From an uncultured Clostridia bacterium (lineage in GTDB: Bacteria; Bacillota; Clostridia; TANB77; CAG-508), in assembly GCA_934141445.1 (NCBI GenBank), contig CAKPCF010000005.1, positions 1 through 64,000 of the forward strand: a stretch of 64,000 nt of DNA, in the 5' to 3' direction. This document shows, in pieces, positions 36,896-44,703 of the stretch. The notes under the pieces were generated by a model. It had not been told where the DNA came from and did no database searches. It worked only from the letters and a program-made list of their open reading frames with translations. Every line of letters starts with the position of its first letter. Positions within the stretch are counted from its first letter, which is position 1. The translations under genes were made by a program, and so were the position numbers.

Positions 36896-37600
36896 ATGGA
36901 AAGAATAGATAAAATAATTTCATCACAGGGAAAATATTCTAGAAGTGAAGTAAAAAAGCTAATTAGTAAAAAAAGGATAAAAGTAAATGGCATATTAGCT
37001 AGTAGACCAGAAGAAAAGTTTGATGTTTATTCTTCTGAAATCTATGTTAATGATGAATTGATTAGTTTTAAGAAAAATTTATATTTGATTTTAAATAAGC
37101 CAAAAGGATATGTTTCAGCAACAGAAGATAGAAATGATAAAACAGTCATTGAGCTTGTACCAGAAAATTTAAAAAGAAATGGTCTTTTTCCAGCAGGCAG
37201 ATTAGATAAAGATACAACCGGAATGATGAGTATAACTGATGATGGAGAATTTGCTCATAATATTTTAGCACCTAGAAAACATATAAAAAAGACTTATAGA
37301 GTTGTTATAGATAAAGAAATTGATGAAAAAATGATTAAGCAATTTGAAAAAGGAATTGTTTTAAACGACCATGTTTGTTGTTCAGCTGAATTTGAAGTAA
37401 TAAACCAAAATACAGCTTTAGTAACAATTACAGAGGGAAAGTATCATCAAATTAAAAGGATGTTTGGAAATTTTGGAGCAAAAGTATTAGAATTGCATAG
37501 AATATCTATGGGAAAATTAGATTTGCCACAAAATTTAAAAGTTGGAGAATGTAGAGAGCTTACAGAAGAGGAGTTAAAACTACTTACAGATAAATCTTAA
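36896..37600 (+). CDS. RsuA/RluB-family pseudouridine synthase
   Basis: 234 residues: an N-terminal S4 RNA-binding domain (RIDKIISSQGKYSRSEVKKL, KRIKVNG) and a catalytic domain with LNKPKGYVSAT, FPAGRLDKDTTG (catalytic Asp) and EGKYHQIKRMFG. Length and spacing suit RsuA (16S psi516) or a close 23S paralogue; I cannot separate them. It is 28 nt after the deacetylase gene and probably the end of the operon. Confidence 0.92.
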   Translation: MERIDKIISSQGKYSRSEVKKLISKKRIKVNGILASRPEEKFDVYSSEIYVNDELISFKKNLYLILNKPKGYVSATEDRNDKTVIELVPENLKRNGLFPAGRLDKDTTGMMSITDDGEFAHNILAPRKHIKKTYRVVIDKEIDEKMIKQFEKGIVLNDHVCCSAEFEVINQNTALVTITEGKYHQIKRMFGNFGAKVLELHRISMGKLDLPQNLKVGECRELTEEELKLLTDKS

Positions 37601-37653
37601 GATTTTATACAAATAAGACATAAAAAATGCCATCTTAAAAGTTACATAATATT

Positions 37654-37682
37654 TTGACTTTGATGGAAGAAAGTGATATAAT
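37654..37682 (+). promoter_or_regulatory. Strong promoter of the GC-rich HTH gene
   Basis: TTGACT at 37654-37659, 17-bp spacer, TATAAT at 37677-37682, then TAGGAGGGTG before the start at 37712. Confidence 0.85.
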
Positions 37683-37711
37683 ATAGGTATTAAATTTTAG
37701 GAGGGTGTTTT

Positions 37712-38260
37712 ATGACACAAAGAATCGTACGACTGTTGAAGAACATTCGGTGCATGGTAATGGAGGACCACATCTATGATGTGAGTGAAATGGGCGATGA
37801 GCTTAGTATGAATAAAGATCGCGTTAAGCGGTACATCAGAGAAGATATCAAAGGCATCTGCTTGGGAAAAGTTGATGCATATGAAGGAGCAGTGAAAAAG
37901 AAAATCGTTCGTAATATTCGTGATGAAGTTCTTGTTCATGGCAATTTTTCTGCAAAGAAAATCGCAGAAAAATTTAAAATGACTGAACAGCAGGTCCTCA
38001 TTATTGTCGAGATTTTGGGAGGCGACGTTGAGAAAAAGGTTATGAAAGAAGAGTTGGAGAAACAGCTGAAAGCTAAAATTGGGGAACTGGTTCTGGAACA
38101 GCGAATCCACAATCCCAAAGTTTTGGCTAAGCGGTATGGGACAACTGTCGAACGTGTGTTACAAATCGCAAAGGAGAATGATAATCCGGAGGTTTTGAAA
38201 TGGCTTGAAGGTTGGCTGCCTGTTGATAAGCTTCTTAACATGGAGCTGAAGCTCGATTGA
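37712..38260 (+). CDS. Triple helix-turn-helix repeat protein, atypical base composition
   Basis: 182 residues that appear to be three repeats of about 55, each with a predicted HTH: SEMGDELSMNKDRVKRYIRE, then SAKKIAEKFKMTEQQVLIIV, then NPKVLAKRYGTTVERVLQIA. Sampled lines of this gene run roughly 40-48% G+C, against visibly lower values on both sides, with codons such as CGC, CGG, CTG and GTC that its neighbours avoid. It has its own promoter and terminator. Probably a DNA-binding protein acquired by transfer. No known family recognised. Confidence 0.7.
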   Translation: MTQRIVRLLKNIRCMVMEDHIYDVSEMGDELSMNKDRVKRYIREDIKGICLGKVDAYEGAVKKKIVRNIRDEVLVHGNFSAKKIAEKFKMTEQQVLIIVEILGGDVEKKVMKEELEKQLKAKIGELVLEQRIHNPKVLAKRYGTTVERVLQIAKENDNPEVLKWLEGWLPVDKLLNMELKLD

Positions 38261-38283
38261 GTTAAACACCTACAAAATTTTAG

Positions 38284-38311
38284 AAAGGGGGCGCTAGCCT
38301 TCTTTATTTTT
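38284..38311 (+). terminator. Intrinsic terminator after the triple-HTH gene
   Basis: AAAGGGGGC (about 38284-38292) pairs with GCCTTCTTT (about 38297-38305) using two G-U pairs, 4-nt loop GCTA, then a T-rich run. Confidence 0.75.
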
Positions 38312-38328
38312 TTGAATTATTTAATAAA

Positions 38329-38374
38329 TTCTTAAGAATTGCTCTATTTTTTCTTAAGAAAAACTTGATATAAT
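38329..38374 (+). promoter_or_regulatory. Promoter with paired TTCTTAAGAA boxes, histidine kinase gene
   Basis: TTCTTAAGAA at 38329-38338 and 38351-38360 (22 bp apart), TATAAT at 38369-38374. Box spacing, box-to-minus-10 distance and the spacer sequence match the promoter at 32457-32501, pointing to one shared regulator. Confidence 0.75.
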
Positions 38375-38405
38375 ATGTATAAATAAAACGAGAAGGAGGT
38401 TTATT

Positions 38406-40475
38406 ATGAAAGATAGTAAACTATTTAAATTTATAGCATATTTTGTACTTGCAATTGTTATTCCTATTTTTGCTATATCAGCTATGTATATACAGTATGA
38501 CAATTCTTTAAGTGAGAGTAAAAACATAAATCAAGATGATGCTTTTACATCAACATATATGAGAGCACTTGTAAATTATGCTTTTGATTTAATTTATGAT
38601 ATAGGAGATTATAAATTAGTTAATGACAATAACAATAAAATTTTTTATTATAATACGGATAAAGCGAAAATACAAAATTTATGTGTACTAATAAAATATA
38701 AAAATATTGCTATGACAAATGTTGAACTTACATCTGAAACAGATACAATTCAAAAATTACAAGACTATATAAATAAACAAGATAGCAAAAAAACGACTAT
38801 AATAAATGGAAAAGTAACATCAGATACTGATGCTATTTATAAAAAGGCTGTTCAATATTTTGATAGATTTAACTTTAATTATTATTTAACACAAAATAGT
38901 TATACAAAAAACTTTATAATAGCTGATGAAACTACTCAAAGCACTATATCAAATACAGATATAGAAACTAGTATTGATGATTTTCAAATATATTCATCTT
39001 ATGATGAAGTAATAGTAGATAATAGTATAGAAAATTGGTTAGATCAATATTCACAATATAAAGATACTATCTATATGTTATTACCAATTAGTATATTACT
39101 AATTTCTATGTGTATAATATATTTAATTATAGCAATAGGACATAATAAAGGTAAAGATGAAATAGTATTGAGTTCACTTGATAAAATGTATTATGAATTG
39201 GTATTTTTTGTAGTTTGTTTGGTATTATGCATACCATTAGTGCTAATTGAAGTAATTGGAATTGGAGATAATTTAGAAAATTTAAGAATCCTTATAACAT
39301 TTGGAGTTACTTCATATATTTTAATATATGTAAGTTGTGCAGTTTTATTTCATACAACAGTTAAAAGACTAAAAGCAAAATCTTTTATAAAAACTACATT
39401 TACTGGTAAGCTTATAATTTGGATTTGGAATAAAATTAAGAAATATTATAATAAGATAAAAGTTTCAATAAATAATTTAAAATTGAAAATTCCAAGAAAT
39501 AGAAAAATAGTATTGTATAGTATTATATATGGAGTTGTAGCTATTATTTTAATTTCAATATTTGATGTAATTGGCTTTTGTATTGATGTTGGAATTTTAG
39601 CATATATCATTATGAATATTTTGCAATATGCTAATTCTTATGATAAAATTGAAAATAAATTGAAAGATATGTATGAAGGAAAAAATGAAGTTACACTATC
39701 AGAATATGATGTATGTAAGGAATTTAAGCCAACTGTAAAATATATAAATGATATATCTAATGGTTTTGAAAATGCTGTTGAAGAAAGCATGAAATCAGAA
39801 AGAATGAAAACAGAGCTTATCACTAATGTATCACATGATATAAAAACACCTCTTACATCAATTATAAATTATGTTGATTTATTAAAAGAAGAAAAAATTG
39901 ATAATGAAAAAGCAATAGAATATATTGGAATATTAGATAATAAATCACAAAGATTGAAAAAACTTATTGAAGATTTGGTAGAAGCTTCAAAAGCGTCTTC
40001 AGGAGCGATAAAATTAAATATAGAAAAAATAAATTTGAATGAATTACTAAATCAAGCAATTGCAGAATTTGATGATAAATTTAAGAAAAAAGGCTTAGAA
40101 ATTGTATTAGATTTTGATAACAAAAATAATCCTAATAGCCCTATATACATAAATGCAGATAGTAGATACTTATATAGAGTAGTTGAGAATTTATTTGGCA
40201 ATATTTCAAAGTATGCATTAGAAAATTCAAGAGTATATATAGAAGGTAAGAAAAATGATAATACTGTTAAGATAATATTTAAAAATATCTCAAAAGATAA
40301 ATTAAATATATCTTCAGAAGAACTAATGCAGAGATTTGTTAGAGGAGATAAATCAAGAACTACAGAAGGAAGTGGACTTGGATTATCAATAGCACAAAGT
40401 TTAGTAGAATTGCAGAAAGGTAAATTTAGTTTACAAATAGATGGTGATTTATTTAAAGTAGAAATAGAATTTTAG
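38406..40475 (+). CDS. Large sensor histidine kinase
   Basis: 689 residues. An N-terminal helix (8-30), an extracytoplasmic domain of ~185 residues, then a polytopic region (several helices between ~220 and 405). HisKA follows with the phospho-acceptor near residue 477 in NVSHDIKTPLTS, and HATPase_c with VENLFGNISKYA and EGSGLGLSIAQS. The degenerate N-box (NLFGNISKYA) is as in VanS-like kinases. No regulator adjoins it. Promoter identity links it to the regulator at 32536. GGAGG precedes the ATG. Confidence 0.93.
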   Translation: MKDSKLFKFIAYFVLAIVIPIFAISAMYIQYDNSLSESKNINQDDAFTSTYMRALVNYAFDLIYDIGDYKLVNDNNNKIFYYNTDKAKIQNLCVLIKYKNIAMTNVELTSETDTIQKLQDYINKQDSKKTTIINGKVTSDTDAIYKKAVQYFDRFNFNYYLTQNSYTKNFIIADETTQSTISNTDIETSIDDFQIYSSYDEVIVDNSIENWLDQYSQYKDTIYMLLPISILLISMCIIYLIIAIGHNKGKDEIVLSSLDKMYYELVFFVVCLVLCIPLVLIEVIGIGDNLENLRILITFGVTSYILIYVSCAVLFHTTVKRLKAKSFIKTTFTGKLIIWIWNKIKKYYNKIKVSINNLKLKIPRNRKIVLYSIIYGVVAIILISIFDVIGFCIDVGILAYIIMNILQYANSYDKIENKLKDMYEGKNEVTLSEYDVCKEFKPTVKYINDISNGFENAVEESMKSERMKTELITNVSHDIKTPLTSIINYVDLLKEEKIDNEKAIEYIGILDNKSQRLKKLIEDLVEASKASSGAIKLNIEKINLNELLNQAIAEFDDKFKKKGLEIVLDFDNKNNPNSPIYINADSRYLYRVVENLFGNISKYALENSRVYIEGKKNDNTVKIIFKNISKDKLNISSEELMQRFVRGDKSRTTEGSGLGLSIAQSLVELQKGKFSLQIDGDLFKVEIEF

Positions 40476-40524
40476 ATTATACTGATTTTTAACTTACATA
40501 TCTTAATATCAAGAGAGGTTATAA

Positions 40525-41304
40525 ATGAAAAATATATTGATATTTATTTATATGTTTTTAAGTGTAGTAAGTTTGTACGGAACTTTATTTTTAAAGCAAG
40601 AAGAGATTTTTAAGTTAAAAAATTGGTATGGTGTAATTGCAAATACTCTGGCAACAATTATACTGTTTTTGGTAAATTTGTTGCCAGAAAATTTTATTGT
40701 AATAAAAATTATAATAACTTCATTATTTACAATTTTTATTATTTGCTTCTTTATTTTGGCATTATTTACGTTAATAGTTGCAAAACATAAAGTAGAATTT
40801 AATAAAGATTATATAATAATACTAGGTTGTGGGATAAAAGATGATGGAAGTTTAAGGAGAATTTTAAAAGATAGAGTAAATAAAGCTATTGAATTTTATA
40901 AAAATCAGTTAGAAAATACTGGAAAAAAAGCTGTTATAATCCCTTCAGGTGGTCAAGGAAAAGATGAGATTATGTCAGAAGCTGAAGCAATAAAAAGATA
41001 TTTATTAGCAAATGGTATTGAAGAAGAACAAATAATATTAGAGGATAAATCAACAAATACAATTCAAAATTTAAAATATTCAAAGAAAATAATTGAAAAC
41101 TTAAGTAATAGTGAAAAAAATATCGTTTTTATTACTAGTGAATATCATTTAATTAGAAGTAAAATATTTGCTAATAAAGTTGGATTAAAAGCAGAGTGTT
41201 TAGGAAGTCAAACAAAATGGTATTTTTTGATAAATGCACTTTTAAGAGAATTTGGTGGAATGTGTTTTATTGCTTTGAGATGTAATGAAAATATAAAAAA
41301 ATAG
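40525..41304 (+). CDS. YdcF/DUF218 family membrane protein
   Basis: 259 residues. Three N-terminal membrane helices (residues ~1-85), then a DUF218 domain: YIIILGCGIKDDGSLRRIL, PSGGQGKDEIMSEAEAIKRY, LEDKSTNTIQNLKYSK and FITSEYHLIRSKIFA. DUF218 proteins (SanA, ElyC, YdcF) are linked to envelope integrity and polysaccharide or lipid-carrier homeostasis. It lies 49 nt after the kinase and may be cotranscribed. Confidence 0.88.
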   Translation: MKNILIFIYMFLSVVSLYGTLFLKQEEIFKLKNWYGVIANTLATIILFLVNLLPENFIVIKIIITSLFTIFIICFFILALFTLIVAKHKVEFNKDYIIILGCGIKDDGSLRRILKDRVNKAIEFYKNQLENTGKKAVIIPSGGQGKDEIMSEAEAIKRYLLANGIEEEQIILEDKSTNTIQNLKYSKKIIENLSNSEKNIVFITSEYHLIRSKIFANKVGLKAECLGSQTKWYFLINALLREFGGMCFIALRCNENIKK

Positions 41305-41344
41305 ATATAAATTACAAAAATATGTACTAATATTAAAAAAATAC

Positions 41345-41373
41345 TACACAAAAATATATTTTTTTGTTATAAT
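41345..41373 (+). promoter_or_regulatory. Promoter of the HerA-SPFH cassette leader
   Basis: TACACA at 41345-41350 and TATAAT at 41368-41373 with 17 bp between. The ACTACACAAAA sequence over the -35 also occurs before yebC at about 48763. Confidence 0.6.
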
Positions 41374-41410
41374 ATAGCATATAAAAAAGAAAAAAAGGGG
41401 AGATTTGAAA

Positions 41411-41473
41411 ATGAAAAAGCTTGTAACCGTTGGGGCTGTACACACACACACACACACACGAGTATTCTATTAA
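41411..41473 (+). CDS. Putative 20-codon leader peptide containing an (AC)10 tract
   Basis: ATG at 41411 is preceded by AAAGGGGAG and encodes MKKLVTVGAVHTHTHT then RVFY and a TAA. It lies 38 nt after a promoter and upstream of a strong terminator and the HerA cassette, the place for a transcription-attenuation leader. The dinucleotide tract is within the ORF, so gain or loss of one AC unit changes the frame. Losing one unit would extend translation to a TGA at 41536-41538, at the end of the terminator's left arm. Whether the peptide is made is unknown. Confidence 0.45.
   Translation: MKKLVTVGAVHTHTHTRVFY
41440..41459 (+). repeat. (AC)10 dinucleotide microsatellite
   Basis: Twenty bases of uninterrupted AC repeat. 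Such tracts are rare in bacterial genomes outside phase-variable loci and are prone to slippage. It is inside a short ORF with a good ribosome binding site. Confidence 0.9.
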
Positions 41474-41514
41474 ATAGAATAAAAAATAAGCTTTTTTGTC
41501 ATACCTTTAAATAT

Positions 41515-41577
41515 AAGAAACTTAAAATGAAACTGTGAAATATAAACAGTTTTATTTTAGGTTTCTTTTTGTTTTTT
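41515..41577 (+). terminator. Strong terminator in the leader of the HerA-SPFH cassette
   Basis: A 22-bp stem between 41515-41536 and 41546-41567 (only G-U deviations) with a 9-nt loop, followed by a T-rich tail. Two smaller pairings precede it: a TATTCTA/TAGAATA hairpin at 41463-41481 and AAAAAGCTT (41414) with AAGCTTTTT (41489). I see no promoter between it and the ATPase gene. Confidence 0.85.
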
Positions 41578-41581
41578 ATAT

Positions 41582-41603
41582 AGGAAAGTGCTCTGCACTT
41601 CCT
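41582..41603 (-). repeat. Dispersed 22-bp palindromic repeat, copy 2
   Basis: Reverse complement of 25897-25918 at 20 of 22 positions; AGGAAAGTGC and GCACTTCCT arms around a short loop. It lies between the leader terminator and the start of the HerA ATPase gene. Confidence 0.6.
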
Positions 41604-41643
41604 AATGTCCACTTTTGTTCTTAAAAAATAAATGGAGGAATAT

Positions 41644-44319
41644 ATGCTTATTACAGAACTAGAAAATGGTGAATTTAATGGAATGGATATCATTGAAATA
41701 GCAGATATACCAGATATTTCTATCTTATCATCTGAAGTATTAGAAAACAAAGAATATGCTAAAAAGCATAAAAAAGAATTTGAATCACTAATTACTGAAT
41801 TTTTCTTTGGCTGTAAACAAGATTTTAACAATCAATATGAAAATCAAGATTATTCAATATCATTAGTGTTTAAATCTGAAAGTGCTAAAAATCAAACCTA
41901 TAATGCTAATGTAAAAGTGTTTATTATGATTAGAGGAATAAATACTAATAAAGAATATTTACAATTTAGGATAGATGAATTAAAAAATTTAATTAAAACA
42001 TCTTTAAGAAGTAGTAAATATGGAATTAGCGAACCAAATGATAAAGAAGAAATAATAAATCAAATAAGAGAAAATGCAAATAAAGAGAAAAGAATTATAG
42101 TAAAAGATTATCAAATGAGTAATCTCCAAAGTGCATATTTACAGCAATGTTTGACCTTTGACAAGTTTCCAACAAAAAGTGAAAACTTTACCAAGATAAT
42201 AACAACATTGATGCAATATCCTGATTCTGAAGTAATAATAGACCTAATTCCAACTGTACTTAATCAAAATGAAATTACTAATATAGAGTCATATAGTAAT
42301 GTATTAGATGTAATTTTAAGAGGTGTTTCTGGACCAGATGGAGCAAATGCAAATATCTTGGCTGAAAAGCCTTCTACTATATATAAATATTATGAAACAA
42401 ATAAATATGGAGTATTGTTTTCATTTAATATTTTAGTATGTGCAGATTATAATTGTGTAAATACAATAGCAAATAGAATTGCCGGAGAATTAAGCTTAGG
42501 CTTTGATATTGAAAATGAATATGCAAAATTAAATAGTATAGAGATAAACAATTATGAAGTTGATATAAATACATATTTTAATTCATTACCATGGGTTATA
42601 AATGAAATTGCAATTGATAAAAGTATGCAAAATAATGTATATGCTAATTCTGATATGATAAGGTTTCCTTTTATTATTACTGGAGAAGAGGCAAGTGAGT
42701 TCTTTAGAATACCTTATGGAGATAATGTATTGACAGCAGGAATAAAAATAAATAAATCAGATGTAGCATCAAAAAATTACAATAAAAAAGTAATAAATAT
42801 GGGAGATATTATAGTTGGAAAACTAAAAAGTTCTACTAATGGAGATAAAATAGGATTTTCATTAGGTGATTTAACAAAACATGCTCTTATAGTTGGAACT
42901 CCTGGTTCTGGTAAAACAACTTTCTCTGTAAGTTTACTTGATAGACTATGGAAGGAACATAAGATTCCATTTTTAGTAATTGAACCAGCCAAAAATGAGT
43001 ATAGAGCAATGATTGATAGCATACCAGATATTCAAGTATTTACACCAGGAAAGGATTTTATATCACCATATATATTAAATCCTTTTATACCACCGAAAAA
43101 TGTAAGGTTACAGAGTTATAAAACAGTTCTAAAAACAGCTTTTTCAGCAGGTGTTTCAATGGGCACACCATTAGATAAGATTTTTGAAGATACAATTGAT
43201 GAATGTTATTCTCGTGCTGGTTGGTTGCCTCATTATACAATAGATGATGGTGCTGAAATCTTTACTATGGATGATTTCCTAAAAACTTTTATGGAAATTT
43301 TTGAAAAAATTGGATATAAGGGTGAAGCTGCTAATATAGGAAAAGCTGGATATGTAAGATTTAAGAGCTTATTAAGATTGTTTGGAAATTATAACACAAT
43401 TCCAATAGAAGATTTACTTAAAAAGCCTACAATTATTGAACTTGCAGCAATAGAAAATGAAGACCAGAAGTCATTACTAATTGCATTATTATTGCTTAAT
43501 ATTCAGTCTTATGTAAATGCAAATTTCTTGGGAACTGGAGAGATGAAAAATGTTATCTTACTAGAAGAGGCACATGTATTGCTTGCTGCTAGTGATGATA
43601 AATCAGAGGGTGAGGCAAATCCAAGTGCTGTTGCTAAAAAATTATTAACAAGAATGCTTGCTGAAATACGTTCTTTGGGAGTTGGAATTGTTATAGCAGA
43701 CCAATCTCCAGAAAAAGTAACTACTGATGTAGTAAAGCTAACTAATATAAAACTGGCGTTTAACTTAGTAGAGAAAAACGATAGGACAATATTAGGTGAT
43801 AGTACAGATATGAAGGAGATTCAAGTTGAAAGACTTGCAAAATTACGACCAGGTGAAGCATTTTTATATATGAATGGATTAGAAGAACCAGAAGAAATCA
43901 TTACTGAAGATTATAGAAAGAAAGTTCAAATAAGAACGACTATAAGTGATGATGAAATAGCTCAAAAAACAACTTATTGGAATGATAAGAAAGATAAATT
44001 AAAACCATTTATTCAATGTAGTTATACAGATTGCTGTGATAATGGCTGTAACTACATAATAAAAGCTGAAGCAGAAGAGAATGCTAGAAGAATATATAAT
44101 GCAAACTTTAATGAACAAAGCACAGATAGAGATAAGTTGGTAGAAGTTTATCAAGAAATAGAAGAAAAAGTACAAGAATTTGCAAAAGAAAAAGCAACAG
44201 AACAACTAGTATGTTGTACAAAAATACAATTTTTAAGAAAGATTGTTTATAACACAAAAATACGCTTCTCAAAAGAAGCGGCTAATAAAACAATAAATAA
44301 TGAATATATGAGGAGGTAG
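41644..44319 (+). CDS. HerA/DUF87-type P-loop ATPase
   Basis: 891 residues. About 400 N-terminal residues are unrecognised. Then a HerA/FtsK-like ATPase domain: Walker A VGTPGSGKTTF near 418, FLVIEPAKNEYRAM, Walker B NVILLEEAH near 640, and IRSLGVGIVIADQSPEKV (arginine-finger region). The C-terminus has a Cys cluster CSYTDCCDNGC near 791 that may bind metal. An ATG at 41632 precedes GGAGG (41634-41638), so I start at 41644. It heads an operon with an SPFH protein and zinc-ribbon membrane proteins. It may be a hexameric DNA or protein pump at the membrane; no nuclease partner is present. Confidence 0.85.
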   Translation: MLITELENGEFNGMDIIEIADIPDISILSSEVLENKEYAKKHKKEFESLITEFFFGCKQDFNNQYENQDYSISLVFKSESAKNQTYNANVKVFIMIRGINTNKEYLQFRIDELKNLIKTSLRSSKYGISEPNDKEEIINQIRENANKEKRIIVKDYQMSNLQSAYLQQCLTFDKFPTKSENFTKIITTLMQYPDSEVIIDLIPTVLNQNEITNIESYSNVLDVILRGVSGPDGANANILAEKPSTIYKYYETNKYGVLFSFNILVCADYNCVNTIANRIAGELSLGFDIENEYAKLNSIEINNYEVDINTYFNSLPWVINEIAIDKSMQNNVYANSDMIRFPFIITGEEASEFFRIPYGDNVLTAGIKINKSDVASKNYNKKVINMGDIIVGKLKSSTNGDKIGFSLGDLTKHALIVGTPGSGKTTFSVSLLDRLWKEHKIPFLVIEPAKNEYRAMIDSIPDIQVFTPGKDFISPYILNPFIPPKNVRLQSYKTVLKTAFSAGVSMGTPLDKIFEDTIDECYSRAGWLPHYTIDDGAEIFTMDDFLKTFMEIFEKIGYKGEAANIGKAGYVRFKSLLRLFGNYNTIPIEDLLKKPTIIELAAIENEDQKSLLIALLLLNIQSYVNANFLGTGEMKNVILLEEAHVLLAASDDKSEGEANPSAVAKKLLTRMLAEIRSLGVGIVIADQSPEKVTTDVVKLTNIKLAFNLVEKNDRTILGDSTDMKEIQVERLAKLRPGEAFLYMNGLEEPEEIITEDYRKKVQIRTTISDDEIAQKTTYWNDKKDKLKPFIQCSYTDCCDNGCNYIIKAEAEENARRIYNANFNEQSTDRDKLVEVYQEIEEKVQEFAKEKATEQLVCCTKIQFLRKIVYNTKIRFSKEAANKTINNEYMRR

Positions 44320-44323
44320 AAAA

Positions 44324-44653
44324 ATGAAAGATGAATTTAAAGAAGTAAACGAAAATGTTACAAAGGAAGATGTTGTTGAGGTAAAAGATGATTTAACAGA
44401 TGAAAATGAACCATTAGATTTAGGTGGAAAAAAAGATGTAAAAACTGATGTTAAATCAGATACAAAAGAAGATTCAGAAAGAGATGATTTCTTAGCAAGT
44501 TTAAGAGCAAATGTTGAAACAAGAGAAAATGTTGAAGAAAAAGATGTTGAAAGACTAAAGAAAGGTGAATGGGATACAAGTTCACATAAACCAGGTGGAA
44601 TAGCAAGAATGCCAGGTAAAAAAATAAAAGGTGAAGATGATCCTGTTAGATAG
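44324..44653 (+). CDS. Small hydrophilic acidic protein of the HerA-SPFH cassette
   Basis: 109 residues, almost all charged or polar and probably disordered, with a more conserved-looking C-terminus (ERLKKGEWDTSSHKPGGIAR). It begins 4 nt after the ATPase gene with GGAGGTAG upstream. No family recognised. Its position suggests an adaptor for the ATPase or SPFH protein. Confidence 0.6.
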   Translation: MKDEFKEVNENVTKEDVVEVKDDLTDENEPLDLGGKKDVKTDVKSDTKEDSERDDFLASLRANVETRENVEEKDVERLKKGEWDTSSHKPGGIARMPGKKIKGEDDPVR

Positions 44654-44703
44654 TTTAAATATTAAGTTTATATAGTTTGTGTATTGAGAAAGGAATGAAA
44701 ATA

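Noticed and set aside
41411..41473. Histidine-operon-type amino-acid attenuator
   Set aside because: The leader has His-Thr repeats, but the downstream genes are not amino-acid biosynthetic, and only three His codons occur, spaced by Thr; a repeat-length effect fits better.
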